Positions 1 through 11,438 of a stretch of DNA of 64,000 nt are shown piece after piece. Source of the stretch: Brassica napus (Eukaryota; Streptophyta; Magnoliopsida; Brassicales; Brassicaceae); contig NC_063442.1 of NCBI RefSeq assembly GCF_020379485.1, forward strand, positions 11,371,509 to 11,435,508, read 5' to 3'. Positions within the stretch are counted from its first letter, which is position 1. Each line of letters starts with the position of its first letter. Both the position numbers and the translations under genes were made by a program. The notes below the pieces were generated by a model. That model was not told the DNA's origin. It saw nothing but the letters and a program-made list of their open reading frames with translations, and ran no database searches.

Positions 1-295
1 TTTTGTGCAACGTTGCTAATAATCTTCTTTAGTTGTAGCTAACAGATGGTGGATATGATGCACAGTTTGATCAAACTCCAGGGAACTTGTCTTTAACAAA
101 ACAAATGAAGCTAAAATGTCAAGAGCGGAAACTAGCTGAGAGAGGATGTATTGATCTTGGTATTCCGATTAATTCAACTGTGGAGATGGCAATTCAGTCG
201 TAGAGGTCAAAGGCACAGAGTAAGTTCTCTGGTTCAAATAGATGAGATAATTTTTGATATGAGAACAAGAGGTCTAACGCAATCAGAAGATAAAT
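1..295. other. no gene recognised
   Basis: AT-rich sequence with no recognisable protein or RNA. A short open stretch lies at 151-348, but it runs into the LTR-like repeat that follows and resembles nothing I know. Confidence 0.4.
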
Positions 296-426
296 TGTTA
301 GATTCGGGTTTATTATGGGCTTCCAACTCAAAACCAATTGGCAATTAGTGGATTGGCCCTAACCCTTTATATATTACTTAATGTCCCATTGATTTTCCAA
401 TGTGGGATATACATATCCCTTAATAT
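296..426 (-). repeat. degenerate TRIM-type LTR
   Basis: This stretch resembles the 119-bp LTRs of the complete TRIM at 4658-5019. It shares the block 'gggcttccaac', the AACCAATTGG core, a 'tatatatt' stretch, the 'aatgtggga' block and a terminal 'cccttaata'. It is longer and more diverged than those LTRs and has no visible partner or primer-binding site, so it is probably a solo LTR or a fragment. Confidence 0.45.
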
Positions 427-439
427 AAATGGTGCTGGA

Positions 440-1125
440 AGTACAAGCGGGATTCAGCACAACAGAAACCTGGAACCTAACGAGAATGGTAGTTCCCAAG
501 GTTCCATGGTGGGTAGGTGTATGGTTTCAAGAAGCACTCCAAAGAACGCGACGCTTGTATGGATAGCTGTCCATAATAACAGCCTCTGTACGGGTGATCG
601 CATGCTTAAATGGAATTCACATGCGGTAACAAAATGCTGGTTGTGTAATGATCCAATGGAGACCAGGGATCACCTGTTCTTCACATGCTCGTATTCAGAA
701 GAAGTGTGGCGCAAAGTTATTCGAAACATCCTTGGGAGTGGATACTCAAACGAGTGGAATCAGCTACTACTAGTCCTGGTAGCTAGATTACAAGATAAAA
801 CTCTTACCTTTATTCTTCGGTACTGCTTCCAGGCGACAGTTTATACTCTGTGGCATGAAAGAAATAGGAGACGAGTGGGAGAGCTTTCAAAGGCTCCACC
901 AGTTCTTGCGGCACTGCTTGATAAATTGGTCAGGGATCTAATCACCTCGATTAAAGGAAGATGAGCCAACTCGCCAAGAGACCCGAGGCTGCCATGAGCC
1001 TCTGGTTTGCGAGTAGATTATTTTGTAAAAGTTTATATAGCTCTCTATTTATTTCCACACAAACGATGCATTGATTGTAACAGATGTTTTTTGCGATCAT
1101 TCATTCATTCAAAAAAAAAAAAAAA
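440..1125 (+). mobile_element. LINE 3' end with zf-RVT domain, 5'-truncated
   Basis: The frame ending at a stop at 962-964 encodes the C-terminal zinc-binding reverse-transcriptase region (zf-RVT) of a plant LINE ORF2. Visible marks are CWLCNDPMETRDHLFFTC, a Cys-His cluster with spacing C-x2-C-x7-H-x4-C, then an alpha-helical tail with TLWHERNRRR. No RNase H domain follows, as in LINE lineages whose ORF2 ends at zf-RVT. About 150 bases of 3' UTR follow, ending in a run of 14 A near 1112-1125, the expected poly(A) tail. The polymerase core is missing, so this copy is dead. The 5' breakpoint is uncertain. Confidence 0.75.
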
Positions 1126-1824
1126 TCACTCAGTTGTTGTTTATGGTTTTTATTGCAGGTAAGAGAGAATATCCTTTTGAACATTGGCTAGATTGATCAA
1201 GGAAAAACGGGTTTCAAGCCAGGGTTAATGAAAAGTGCCTTTAGGTTCCACTATAGAAACGATTATTGATGGAAAGGTAATACAAAGTGTATTGCTTTAA
1301 AAATACAGAGCTCTATTCAAACGGCAGACCCAAAGCTTAAGTAGTATGCAAGTGTTGGTATTAGTTGTCTTTAATGTTTCATCGAGGTTATAGTTTCTCT
1401 TTAAGCAGAGCCGTGCCTCAAAGTTCAAAATTGAAGCATTGGCTTAGAGCATCCAGTTTTCTAAAAATAATAAATCGCAAATTTTTAATATTCATCTAGT
1501 TAAACTCAATTAATAAAAATATAGAAAAATGTTAAAAAAAAATTAAGGCTTTATGATACTTGGAAAAAAAGTATATTATAAGCAACCAAACTGGTATATA
1601 CTCATTTTTAATTGGTAAAAAGCAATACAATAAATAAAATCTGGTTGTGTCATGTAAAAAAAAATATATTTGGTTGGCTATTTTATTATTTTTAAGCTCA
1701 TCATTTAAAATATTTATTATTTATTATTTTTATTTTTTAGTAGTTGAACTTTTCATTTGTTTTTACTATATGAACTAGTTAATGAATTATAATTACGTGG
1801 CGGTATATAATTTTTAGTCGCTAA
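1126..1824. other. AT-rich intergenic DNA
   Basis: Homopolymer-rich sequence with no open frame of note and no repeat ends that I could pair. Confidence 0.5.
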
Positions 1825-2326
1825 TGTTTGTACCGAGTTTGGTCAGAAACAAGTGAGAGAGACGAAACTCGTCGGTGGGTTAGTAACAAAGATGTTTTAT
1901 TAGATCAGAAGAAGTTTTGTCGGTTTACAAATAAGGAAACAAGCGGTGAAACAAGCTGGTGACACCATAAAAGTACAAGTCGGCAAGAATAAGAAGTAAA
2001 ACTTTAATTCTAGCCGCAAGGTGTGTGTAGTTGATTTCAGATCCCTTTTTTGATGTCTCTTTGTCTCCTTATATAGCCGGTCGTTACTTCTCCTTACCCT
2101 ACCCTAGGTCGCCTTGTTTGATTGGTTTCAGCCCATCGGGACGAACAGTTAGGCCGTTTGAGTTAAGCCGCTGAGACGATCTGCTTTTAGTTGCCTGCTT
2201 GAGCCGGCTAAAAGTTTGAATTGGTGTTTCGTCGCTCAGTTCGTGGAGCCGAGCTGATATCTAATTATGATGGACTGGACCTGCTATCTGGTGGGCCTTG
2301 TGGAGTGATGTAATCCACCTTCTACA
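1825..2326 (-). repeat. solo LTR candidate
   Basis: This 502-bp block is richer in GC than its surroundings and has TG...CA ends (TGTTTGTACC on the left, TTCTACA on the right). Read on the - strand it has a TATA-like 'ggctatataagg' near 2069-2080 and, further on, an AATAAA signal near 1896, an LTR-like order. No primer-binding site or polypurine tract adjoins it. The flanking 5-mers (gctaa and tttaa) agree at only three positions, so the target duplication has decayed or the boundaries are wrong. Confidence 0.35.
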
Positions 2327-2385
2327 TTTAAGGGCACCTTTGGATGCTCGCACCGCACTATCTTTAAGCACATTCGTTCTAAAGA

Positions 2386-2676
2386 ATGTTTGATTTGTTG
2401 TTTGTCAGCAGGAAAAGGCATGTTATGCTAGATGCCAAATGTGATCATAGAGAAAAGACCAAAAAAACTTTGAGAAAGGATTCAGCAGGTTGTAGCCAAC
2501 AAGCTGATACAATGGATGATGCTAAAAAGAAGGTTGCAGATACAAACGATATGTACACAAACACGGTTGCCACTGCTGATGCTAATATAAACATTGCAAG
2601 ATCACATGAGGTAGAAACAGCTGCTATTATCTTTGATGTCAATGATCAAGATCCTTCTGAACTCGATATGGTATGA
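2386..2676 (+). other. unrecognised 96-codon open frame
   Basis: The product would be hydrophilic and rich in Lys, Asp, Ala and Thr in its second half, around DDAKKKVADTNDMYTN. It matches no family I can name. The frame ends in a TGA, and a plausible acceptor-like 'tttgtcag' lies near the start, so it could be an isolated exon or captured gene fragment. The start codon and reality of the gene are uncertain. Confidence 0.2.
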
Positions 2677-3893
2677 AATAATATCTCCATCAATTTTTTC
2701 AGCTATATGGGATGATGATGTTTCTTACCATAATTCATACGGAATACTCTGCATTTGTTTTTATTTTGTAATACATTTTGTCAATGTCAAAATAAATGTA
2801 TTGAACTTTTAGCAGAGGAGTCTTACAAACATATATATAACTTCAAATCGAAAGGGATTTTTTTTTAATTATTGATCAATTATATATTGTATCATCTTAG
2901 GAAATAATAATAATATGTATATAGATATAACAGTCTAACAAAAAAAAAGAAGATATAACAGCCTAAACCTAAAACTGTTTCTAAGAGGCTGATAAGAGGG
3001 AGTGAAAATAATTTCTGCAATGAAGATAAGAAAAGAAAGGTAGAAAAAAACTACGTAGTCCGCGTCAAGAAGGTCCACAACATATGGAGTTTTTCTGTGG
3101 AGAGTTAAGAGGAAGACGAGTACAGCGTTGTCTGTGGTGAGTTGAAAAGTCTGAACCATCGATTATGATATTGATGGGCAAGAAGACACACAACAAGTTG
3201 CTGCGAGTACAAATATGGAAGACGAGTACCACACAGTTACGTAGTTTCCTTGTTGTCTGTGGAGAGTTGTAAAGTCTGAGCCATAGAATGTGAGGTTAAT
3301 GGATAAGAAGATACACCACAAGTTGCTAGAAATCTAAGAAAAATACCAGAAGAACGGGATATTTTAACTTTGAAAACATAAACCTAAATCTTTTTGTTTG
3401 GAGGAACGAAAGAGCTAGAATCTCTCTATTCTTCCCAGGCGGCATCAAGAGGTTAGTCATTTTTCTTTTAATGTTATCGATCTGGTTTCTTTCCTTTTTT
3501 TTTTCCTTAGCAAATTTCTTTGTTTGCTGTGAATAAGATCTCTATTTTCTTTTGTTTATTTATTTCTCTCAAGTCTTCACAGTAAAACATTGTCCTTAGA
3601 AATTTCTGGTAGTTTGATTGGTGCTATTATTTGCAAATAAATGTGAATTTCATCTTTAAAGACATTTACGTATGAAGCGCGTTAATTAGCTAGTGTCGCA
3701 GCTAGAACAACATATACCAAGATCATTTGTAATAGAGGATTCTCTATAAAGAGAATCATCGTTCGAACAAAAAAGACTGCATCACATATATGCAGGAAAA
3801 TGATGGAGGAAAAAGTTAAACCACAAAATGTCATGCTTAAACTATAAACAGAGATTCTGACCCAAAGACAAAACTATAAACATGGGTGATAAT
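2677..3893. other. AT-rich intergenic DNA
   Basis: No gene recognised. Near 3120-3330 there is an imperfect direct duplication: 'agttgaaaagtctgaacca' and 'agttgtaaagtctgagcca' recur with 'agaagacacaccacaagttgct'-like text about 140 bases apart. Confidence 0.4.
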
Positions 3894-4025
3894 TATTAGA
3901 CACAAAGTCCGACATCGCTAGTTGGAAGGGATCCTAATCAATATATATGATAGATGAGACAATTCACTTATCACCAATTGGTTTTAGGTTGGAAATCCAT
4001 CTAACTTAACATTCTATCAGAGCCA
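3894..4025 (+). repeat. TRIM-type LTR plus primer-binding site
   Basis: On the + strand this runs TATTAGACACAAAGTCCGAC ... ATCTAACTTAACA, the same layout as the LTRs at 4658-5019 in opposite orientation. It is followed at once by 'ttctatcagagcc', a one-base variant of the usual TGGTATCAGAGC initiator-methionine tRNA binding site. No second LTR in this orientation was found. A purine tract 'cttgaggggcg' near 5300 could be the 3' polypurine tract of the same, now interrupted, element. Confidence 0.5.
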
Positions 4026-4652
4026 CAATGATCTAACGATTGGTTCCGTTCCTGTTTTTTTTTTGCTCTTCAAGCCACAGATTTTCTTTATTTTTCGTTT
4101 TCAAGCCATTGAGCCTCTTTTTATGTTATTTTTATCAAACTAAATGTTTTCACTATTCAAGTTCATCATGAACCTTTGAATCTAAGCCAATGAGCTTCTT
4201 ATTGTCCAAGTCTATTATAGACTTCTGAATCCAGGCCTAGTGCTTCTACAATTCAAGCATATCACATGCCTCTGGATTCTAAAACCATTTTGGTCATTTA
4301 AATTTTTGTTTCTTTTGCAAAAAAAAAAAAAACAGTTTTCTCCTATAAAAGAAAATAAAAATAAATTTTTATATTTTCTGAAAACTTATTAGCTATTTAT
4401 TTAGATTTTTGTTATTTAAATTTTCTTTTAAAAAAAAATCTTCTTCGTCCAGACAACAATTTCCATGGCAACTCTAGGCTTTTTAACGTTTGCGGCAACT
4501 CAAGTCACTTAAGGATGCCTAACAACGAGATCTTTGATCTCTTCTCCTTACTCAACAAGCATCATATCGCTTCATTTTAAATCAATAATCACCACCATCA
4601 CCACAAATGATCACCTCCCACCATCACCACTGCCGTTGGTACACTGGATCTA
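4026..4652. other. possible interior of a non-autonomous LTR element
   Basis: This follows the primer-binding-site-like motif at 4013-4025. It contains short CAAGCC-type repeats and a Thr/Ser/His-rich translation but no intact frame. Similar sequence resumes at 5025 after the TRIM insertion. That it is one element is inference. Confidence 0.3.
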
Positions 4653-4657
4653 CTAAC

Positions 4658-5019
4658 TGTTAAGCTAGATGGGCTTCCAACCTAAAACCAATTGGTGCTA
4701 AGTGGAATGGTCCAAACATCTTATATATTGCTAAGGATCCCTTCCAATATCCGATGTGGGACATTTATCTCTAATACGCTCCCTCGAGATGATGGCTTTT
4801 GAGCGTCAATCTCGGAATGTTTGGGCAAGGATCGATGGGCCAACTTTGGGCCAGATCGATGTGGATCGGGTTGGACTGCGTGGATCGGGTTCTGATACCA
4901 TGTTAAGCTAGATGGGCTTTCAACCTAAAACCAATTGGTGCTAAGTGGAGTGGTCCATCCATCTTATATATTGCTAAGGATCCCTTCCAATATCCGATGT
5001 GGAACATTTATCCCTAATA
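4658..5019 (-). mobile_element. complete TRIM (terminal-repeat retrotransposon in miniature)
   Basis: Two near-identical 119-bp direct repeats (4658-4776 and 4901-5019) flank 124 bases of interior. Directly inside the right repeat, at 4891-4900, is 'tctgatacca', the reverse complement of the tRNA-iMet primer-binding site TGGTATCAGA. Directly inside the left repeat is 'cgctccctcgag', which on the - strand is a purine-rich tract. The element therefore reads right to left. Both sides are bounded by the 5-bp target duplication CTAAC (4653-4657 and 5020-5024). The LTR ends are TA...CA on the - strand, a variant of TG...CA. It codes for nothing and depends on enzymes supplied in trans. The structure fits TRIMs known from Brassicaceae. 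Confidence 0.9.
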
Positions 5020-5024
5020 CTAAC

Positions 5025-6252
5025 CTTGGATCTCAATCACCGTCACAAGATCAGCCGATCTTCGCATGAGCTTTCCGAGATCTCTTTGCGCAAGCGTGGG
5101 TCTCAAGCCTTACACTCCGGACGAGTCTACAATCTGCATATTCATCTACACCACCTTGCTTCACACCATCCTCCATCTACAGGTCCATCTCTCTCAGTGT
5201 CGAGCAATCTAGCCACCATAACTCACATGTTCCTATCACAACTTCGAATCTGCAAGTCAATCTCAAGCCGTTGCTTCCGTTTACACTTTATCCGCCTTGA
5301 GCTTGAGGGGCGTATAGAAAGATGTTGAAGATATTGGACTATATCATAATTATGATGTAAATATATTATGTTTTTATTATTAGATTCTCGTATATTTATA
5401 TCTAGCCTAGTTTGAGTAATCATAGTAGTATATAAACGTGTGTAATATAAAGCTAAATTAGACCAGCGCGGATATGAATTTTTGGTTTTTGGTTATTTAT
5501 TTAACTAAATGATGTATTTGTAATATTTGATATATTATATTCACCAACTAAATATTTTTTTGGCATCTTAAACCATTTATTTACGGCGAATATTCAATAT
5601 CATATAAAAAATTGAACAAATAGACGTAATTAGAGAATTGTAGACGATATATAAAAACAATGGTTATTAATGTAAAATATGAAGAAATATTATATTATGA
5701 CTTAGTATGGCATAAAAGATTATAAATCAGTTATACATATTTAAAAGAAATACAATGATTTTTAAACTTGTATGAAAAATTTAACATATAAAAAGGGCGA
5801 TGAATTAGTCATCAAATTGTAAATAATTTCATAATTTTATTAATAATAAATTATTTATAGTCTTTGTTTTTCGTCAAGATAATTATTAAATGTCCATAAC
5901 ATTAATATATTAAAAAGCCGTATTATGAAAGCCCATGTTGTAACCGTTTTTTTTGGGAAGTGTAACAAAAAAAAAATTACCTTTAACTCTTCGTTTTGTT
6001 TAAGTTCTGTGTCGGTAAGAGATTAAAAAAATCTCTATCTTTTTCAATGTTCAATTTGAAGCTTATTATGCGGAAATCATACGCAAATATAGGCAATTGG
6101 TTGGAATCTCTATATCTTTATATTCTTACAAATTTTAAATTTATTATTTTTTCTTCTGCAAGCAAATTAATTACCAAAGTAATAGATCAATTGGTTGGAA
6201 TCAAATCTATTCTTATAATTAGTATAATTATGGTTACAGTTTCTATATTTAG
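5025..6252. other. interrupted element remnant then AT-rich DNA
   Basis: 5025-5310 continues the Ser/His-rich sequence seen before the TRIM and ends in the purine tract 'cttgaggggcg'. From about 5320 on the sequence is very AT-rich with no supported gene. Confidence 0.35.
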
Positions 6253-6964
6253 CTAGTGTCAGTCCCGTACTGCGTACGGGGAAAAATACTTATTTTTATA
6301 TCAAATTATCATATAAATTTAACATGTATTGCTATTACATCTTAGAGTCAAAAATACCAACCCCACACAGATTATCTCCTCATATTACCGCGTGTCAAGA
6401 GATGTTGAAGAGTGTTCATATATATACATAAAGTCATAAATTGTGGATATATAACATATCTAGAAAATTATAACAATTTACAAAATAAGCTACTCTATAA
6501 AATATTACCTTAATCTCAGTCTACACAGCACCACCGATATGCCATCTTCACGTTTTTTTCTCTCCATCTTCACGTTTTTGTACTATATCCATAATATACG
6601 AAACAATTTACCCAAAAAAACTCAATAACGCTGAAACTTTGCATAGTTAACTAAAAGAAAAGTGATAAAATATTAACTTTGTATTTCCATTTCAGATTTT
6701 TAAAATCTATATGCCCAGCCTCGTTGTCCCTTAGTCTTCCTATGAATAATCTATTAAAACAACTTGAAGCTGAACAAAAAGAATATGAGAGTATTGCTTT
6801 AAGAAGAAACACCGATCTTGGACATAAGGAAGTCATAAGCTATATAGTTATTGTTGCAACACTCAAAACCCAAATAAATTACGAAGAAACAAACGACATA
6901 GAATAAGAGAGAGGGATAGAAGATAGTGAATAAATAAATTATAGATGAAACAGTTTGAAATTGT

Positions 6965-7245
6965 TGTTGGAGTAAGCTTGAATTAGCTTGGGAATCAAGT
7001 TATCCTAATCCCACCGAGATATTGTTTACTAAGAGGATTTGGAGTTATCTATAATAAGTTTTACTAATAAGATTAGGAGATATCTTTTCTTATATAAAGA
7101 GAGTTGCAGAGTTGTTGCAACCGTGAGAGTTTTAGGATTGTGAGTGTGAGCTTAAGGTTTTGAGAGGATTTTCCTTAAGATTAATAAGAGAGCAAATTCT
7201 TATTATTTGAGATCTTGCAACTACAATCAAGAAACTTAAACTATA
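6965..7245 (+). repeat. Copia 5' LTR
   Basis: It begins TGTTGGAGTAAGC and ends AAACTTAAACTATA. A TATA-like 'cttatataaagag' near 7089-7101 is a plausible promoter. Its match at 11417 differs at two positions (T/G in 'atattg', A/G in 'aataag'). Confidence 0.92.
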
Positions 7246-7284
7246 TTTGGTATCAGAGCTTCCAGGAACTGTGAAGAAATCATC

Positions 7285-7737
7285 ATGGGAGACATCGTTG
7301 TTTCGAAACCGAAGGAAGGAGGAGGCTCCTCCTCCACAATAAAGTGTCCTATGCTCACGACAACTAACTACACGGTCTGAGCAATAAGGATCAAGCTGTT
7401 ATTAAAGGTACACAAAGTTTGGGATGCGGTGGAAAGCGAGTCAAATGTCGGAGAGAAGAATGACATGGCCACAGCCCTAATTTTTCAATCCATACCTGAA
7501 GTACTTGTGCTACAAGTAGGTGATCTCGATACAGCAAAGAAAGTTTGGGACGCAATAAAATCAAGGTACATGGGCGCAGAACGAGTTCGTGAAGCAAGAC
7601 TACAGACGTTAATGGCAGAATTCGAGAAACTGAAGATGAAAGATAATGACACCATTGATGATTTTGTTGGAAAGCTAGCAGAAACCTCATCAAAGTCAAT
7701 CGCTCTGGGAGTACCATCGAAGAACACAAACTCGTGA
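7285..7737 (+). pseudogene. Copia gag, broken by a stop and a frameshift
   Basis: The frame starts at ATG 7285 (MGDIVVSK), 25 bases after the primer-binding site, as expected for gag. It reads TNYTV and then meets TGA at 7378-7380, where Copia gag proteins normally have Trp (N-Y-x-x-W). Beyond the stop the same frame continues with the UBN2-type gag core (VWDAVES, KKVWDAIKSRYMGAERV, LQTLMAEFEKLKM). It runs off at 7735-7737. Homology to the capsid region resumes in another frame ([14 protein letters not shown]), so an indel lies near 7703-7716. This copy probably cannot make a full Gag from its own RNA. Confidence 0.85.
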
Positions 7738-10700
7738 AAAAATTTCTATCTAGTCTTCCTAGAAAGAAGTTCATACACATTGTTGCGTCATTAGAGCAAG
7801 TTCTTGACCTCAAGACCACAACCTTCGAAGATATCATCGTGAGATTAAAGGCTTATGAAGATAGAGTGAAAGAAGAAGAAGAAACAGAGGAAACACAAAA
7901 CAAACTCATGTACGCAAACAACGAATCTCAACCTACCTCGAACTCATATAATCAGGGTTATAACAACTATAGAGGTCGTGGACGTGGTGGACGTTACTAT
8001 AACCGCGGAAGAGGACGAGGTAGGTATAACGATCGCTACAACGATCGCTACCAAGAGAATTTTGACATGTCAAAGATCCAATGTTTCCGCTGTGACAAGC
8101 ATGGACATTACGCATCAACTTGTCCTGATCGACTTCTGAAACTACAAGAAGTCACCGAGACTAAAGATGAAAGCACACTTGAGGCAGAAGAGTTAATGAT
8201 GCAAGAGGTTGTGTACCTTAATGAGAAGAATGTTAATCCTAAAGAGTTTGAGGCAAGCAAAGACAACGTATGGTACTTAGATAATGGAGCAAGCAACCAC
8301 ATGACCGGCAACCGCAAGTATTTTAAACGGATTGATGAAACTATCACAGGAAAAGTAAGGTTTGGAGACGATTCGCGCATTGACATTAAAGGCAAGGGCT
8401 CGATCCTATTCTACAGTAAAGATGGAGGAAAGAAACTCTTGTCTGATGTCTACTACATACCAGACCTTAGGAGTAATATAATTAGTCTTGGACAAGCTAC
8501 GGAAGCCGGTTGTGACGTGAGAATGAGAGACGAGTATCTTACGCTAAGAGATAAAGATGGCAAGCTAATAACAAAAGCAAAGAGATCACAAAACCGCTTA
8601 TATAAAGTCATCATCGACATCGTTACTGAGAGATGTTTACAGCTTTCAGTATCAAGCGAATCTGAACGATGGCATGAAAGATTGGGACACATAGGCAGAG
8701 AGTCAATGAGGTCAATGATCAGCAAGGAACTCGTCTTGGGTATACCTAAGATTGTAATCGAAAAAGGGACTTGTTCAAGCTGCTTACTTGGAAAACAAGC
8801 AAGACAACCCTTTCCGCAAGCAACATCTTTCAGAGCTGAGAGAACACTTGAGCATATACATGGAGACCTCTGTGGCCCAATAACACCCATTACACCATCA
8901 AAGAAAAAGTATATATTCGTTCTCATTGATGATTATTCTCGATACATGTGGTCTATACTTCTTGGGGAGAAAGGAGAGACGTTTGATAAGTTCAGAAAGT
9001 TCAAAGCGATCGTTGAGAAAGAGACAGGAACTACCATTGCTACTTTTAGAACCGATAGAGGAGGAGAATTTGTTTCAAGCGAGTTTCAATCTTACTGTGA
9101 AAACAATGGAATTGCGAGACAGCTCACAGCCCCATACACCCCGCAGCAATACGGGGTTGTAGAACGCCGGAACCGAACCCTTTTAGGCATGACTAGAAGC
9201 ATCTTGAAACATATGAGCCTGCCTAATTATCTCTGGGGTGAAGCAGTAAGGCACGCTACATACATCATTAATAGAGTAGCAACACGGGTGCTCGTGAACA
9301 CAACACCATACGAAGCGTACAAAGGAAGCAAGCCAAGACTTGATCATGTTCGGGTTTTTGGATGCGTCTCTTATGCTAAGGTTGAAAAGGGTCACCTAAA
9401 GAAGTTAGATGATCGATCTCGACTGCTGATACATCTCGGTACGGAACCAGGATCGAAAGCGTATCGATTACTTGATCCAATAAACAGAAAGGTGGTGGTA
9501 AGCAGATATGTATGTTTCGATGAAAACAAAAGTTGGGATTGGAAGAATTGTGAGAGAGAAGAAAGTGTAGAGCCACTCAACGTTGAGTTCGGAGAATATG
9601 GAAACCATGGAATCAATGAAGGTGATGAGATGAATCGTGAGAGCAAGATTGATAAGGTGGACGGAGGTGAAGTAATAAAAACAGAGGAAACAGAGGATCA
9701 TGAGACCGAAGATCAAGTTGAGATCGAAGATGACGATGAAGAGAGTGCTGAAACGGGGTTGAGACGATCCCAAAGAGAAACTAGGAAGCCAAGCTACCTA
9801 GATGATTACGTTCTATTGGCAGAAGTCGAAGGAGAACGCTTGCTACTAAGTGTTAACGGTGAACCATGGAGTTTTGAAGAAGCAAAACTCGAGAAAGTTT
9901 GGCGTGATGCGTGTGACGATGAGATATCATCAATAGAGAAAAACAAGACGTGGGATCTAACTGATCTTCCTGCTGGAGCTAAAGCAATTGGTCTGAAGTG
10001 GATCATCAAAGTGAAACGTAACTCTGATGGAAGCATCAACAAGTATAAAGCAAGATTGGTAGCAAAAGGTTACATTCAGCGTCACGGCATCGATTTTGAT
10101 GAAGTATTTGCCCCTGTCGCACGCATTGAGACCGTCCGCTTTATACTATCACTCGCTGCTTCTAAGGGTTGGGAAGTGCATCATCTAGACGTTAAGACTG
10201 CATTTCTTCACGGCGATCTAAAGGAAGAGGTTTATGTTGCTCAACCGGAAGGCTTTGAAGTCAAAGGACAAGAGAACAGAGTATATAAGCTAAACAAAGC
10301 TCTCTATGGATTGCGTCAGGCTCCAAGAGCTTGGAATGAAAAGTTAAATAAAGTGCTTGGAGAACTGAAGTTTGTTAAGTTTGCTAAGGAGCCAGCTCTG
10401 TATCGACGACAAGACAAAGAACATTTACTTCTCGTAGCCGTGTATGTTGATGATCTTCTTGTAACAGGAACAAGCATGGAATTGGTCATCGAGTTTAAAA
10501 GGGGAATGTCAGCACGGTTTGAGATGAGTGACTTAGGAAAGCTCACATATTACCTAGGTATTGAGGTCGAACAACACGATGAAGGAATCACTTTGAAGCA
10601 AGAGAGATACGCTAAAAAGATATTGGAGGAAACGAGAATGCAAGACTGTAACATGGTTCATGTGCCTATGGACCCAAGTCTGAAGCTTTCTAAGGCATGT

Positions 10701-11438
10701 GACGAAGGACGAGTAGATGAGAAGGAGTACAGAAGAAATATCGGTTGTCTCAGATATCTTTTGCACACCAGACCCGATCTCTCCTACTCTGTGGGGGTAA
10801 TGAGTAGATACATGGCAGAGCCAAGGACCTCACACGCAGCAGCTATCAAACAGATTCTTCGTTACTTACAGGGAACCCGGTCTCATGGACTTACTTTCAA
10901 GAAAGGAGACAACCCGAAGCTTAGTGGATACAGCGACGCAAGCCACAATGTTGATGATGACGATGGAAGGAGCACTACTGGCCACGTTTTCTACTTCCTT
11001 GACTCGCCTATCACCTGGTGTTCTCAGAAGCAGGAAACGGTGGCTCTATCGTCTTGTGAAGCAGAGTTCATGGCAGCAACTGAGGCAGCAAAAAAATCTA
11101 TTTGGCTTCAAGATCTTCTTAGTGAGATAATTGGAAAGCCGTGTGAGAAAGTGGTGATCTACATTGACAATAAATCAGCTATAGCTCTCCCTAAGAATCC
11201 GGTGTTTTACGGTCGAAGCAAACACATCCATAGACGATACCACTTCATAAGAGAATGCGTGGACAACAACTTGATAGAGGTTCATCACATTGCAGGAAGC
11301 GAGCAACGAGCAGATATCTTAACGAAAGCACTCGCAAGGATTCGATACAAAGAGATGAGAAGGTTAGTTGGCGTTGAAGACTTGGCAAGAAATGGTTTCA
11401 AGCTTAAGGGGGAGAATGTTGGAGTAAGCTTGAATTAG
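7734..11438 (+). CDS. Copia pol polyprotein (zinc knuckle, protease, integrase, RT, RNase H)
   Basis: One open frame of about 1,230 codons. The first codon of the open stretch is GTG, so it is the downstream part of a gag-pol frame, not a separate gene with its own start. Domains in order: end of gag; an RG-rich spacer; a CCHC knuckle [14 protein letters not shown] (about 8082-8123); protease [11 protein letters not shown] (Asn where many relatives have Ser after the Asp); the integrase prelude [10 protein letters not shown]; integrase core with [17 protein letters not shown] and VVERRNRT supplying the D, D, E residues; reverse transcriptase with [19 protein letters not shown] and YVDDL (about 10443); and RNase H with YSDASH, SSCEAEF, YIDNKSA and a final H...D. 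No stop interrupts it. It is likely to be transcribed from the 5' LTR. A silent, methylated state is likely but not visible. Confidence 0.93.
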   Translation: MKKFLSSLPRKKFIHIVASLEQVLDLKTTTFEDIIVRLKAYEDRVKEEEETEETQNKLMYANNESQPTSNSYNQGYNNYRGRGRGGRYYNRGRGRGRYNDRYNDRYQENFDMSKIQCFRCDKHGHYASTCPDRLLKLQEVTETKDESTLEAEELMMQEVVYLNEKNVNPKEFEASKDNVWYLDNGASNHMTGNRKYFKRIDETITGKVRFGDDSRIDIKGKGSILFYSKDGGKKLLSDVYYIPDLRSNIISLGQATEAGCDVRMRDEYLTLRDKDGKLITKAKRSQNRLYKVIIDIVTERCLQLSVSSESERWHERLGHIGRESMRSMISKELVLGIPKIVIEKGTCSSCLLGKQARQPFPQATSFRAERTLEHIHGDLCGPITPITPSKKKYIFVLIDDYSRYMWSILLGEKGETFDKFRKFKAIVEKETGTTIATFRTDRGGEFVSSEFQSYCENNGIARQLTAPYTPQQYGVVERRNRTLLGMTRSILKHMSLPNYLWGEAVRHATYIINRVATRVLVNTTPYEAYKGSKPRLDHVRVFGCVSYAKVEKGHLKKLDDRSRLLIHLGTEPGSKAYRLLDPINRKVVVSRYVCFDENKSWDWKNCEREESVEPLNVEFGEYGNHGINEGDEMNRESKIDKVDGGEVIKTEETEDHETEDQVEIEDDDEESAETGLRRSQRETRKPSYLDDYVLLAEVEGERLLLSVNGEPWSFEEAKLEKVWRDACDDEISSIEKNKTWDLTDLPAGAKAIGLKWIIKVKRNSDGSINKYKARLVAKGYIQRHGIDFDEVFAPVARIETVRFILSLAASKGWEVHHLDVKTAFLHGDLKEEVYVAQPEGFEVKGQENRVYKLNKALYGLRQAPRAWNEKLNKVLGELKFVKFAKEPALYRRQDKEHLLLVAVYVDDLLVTGTSMELVIEFKRGMSARFEMSDLGKLTYYLGIEVEQHDEGITLKQERYAKKILEETRMQDCNMVHVPMDPSLKLSKACDEGRVDEKEYRRNIGCLRYLLHTRPDLSYSVGVMSRYMAEPRTSHAAAIKQILRYLQGTRSHGLTFKKGDNPKLSGYSDASHNVDDDDGRSTTGHVFYFLDSPITWCSQKQETVALSSCEAEFMAATEAAKKSIWLQDLLSEIIGKPCEKVVIYIDNKSAIALPKNPVFYGRSKHIHRRYHFIRECVDNNLIEVHHIAGSEQRADILTKALARIRYKEMRRLVGVEDLARNGFKLKGENVGVSLN

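Noticed and set aside
7734..7742. GTG as the genuine start of Copia pol
   Set aside because: The frame continues upstream of it and gag homology crosses this point; it is only where an open stretch was cut.
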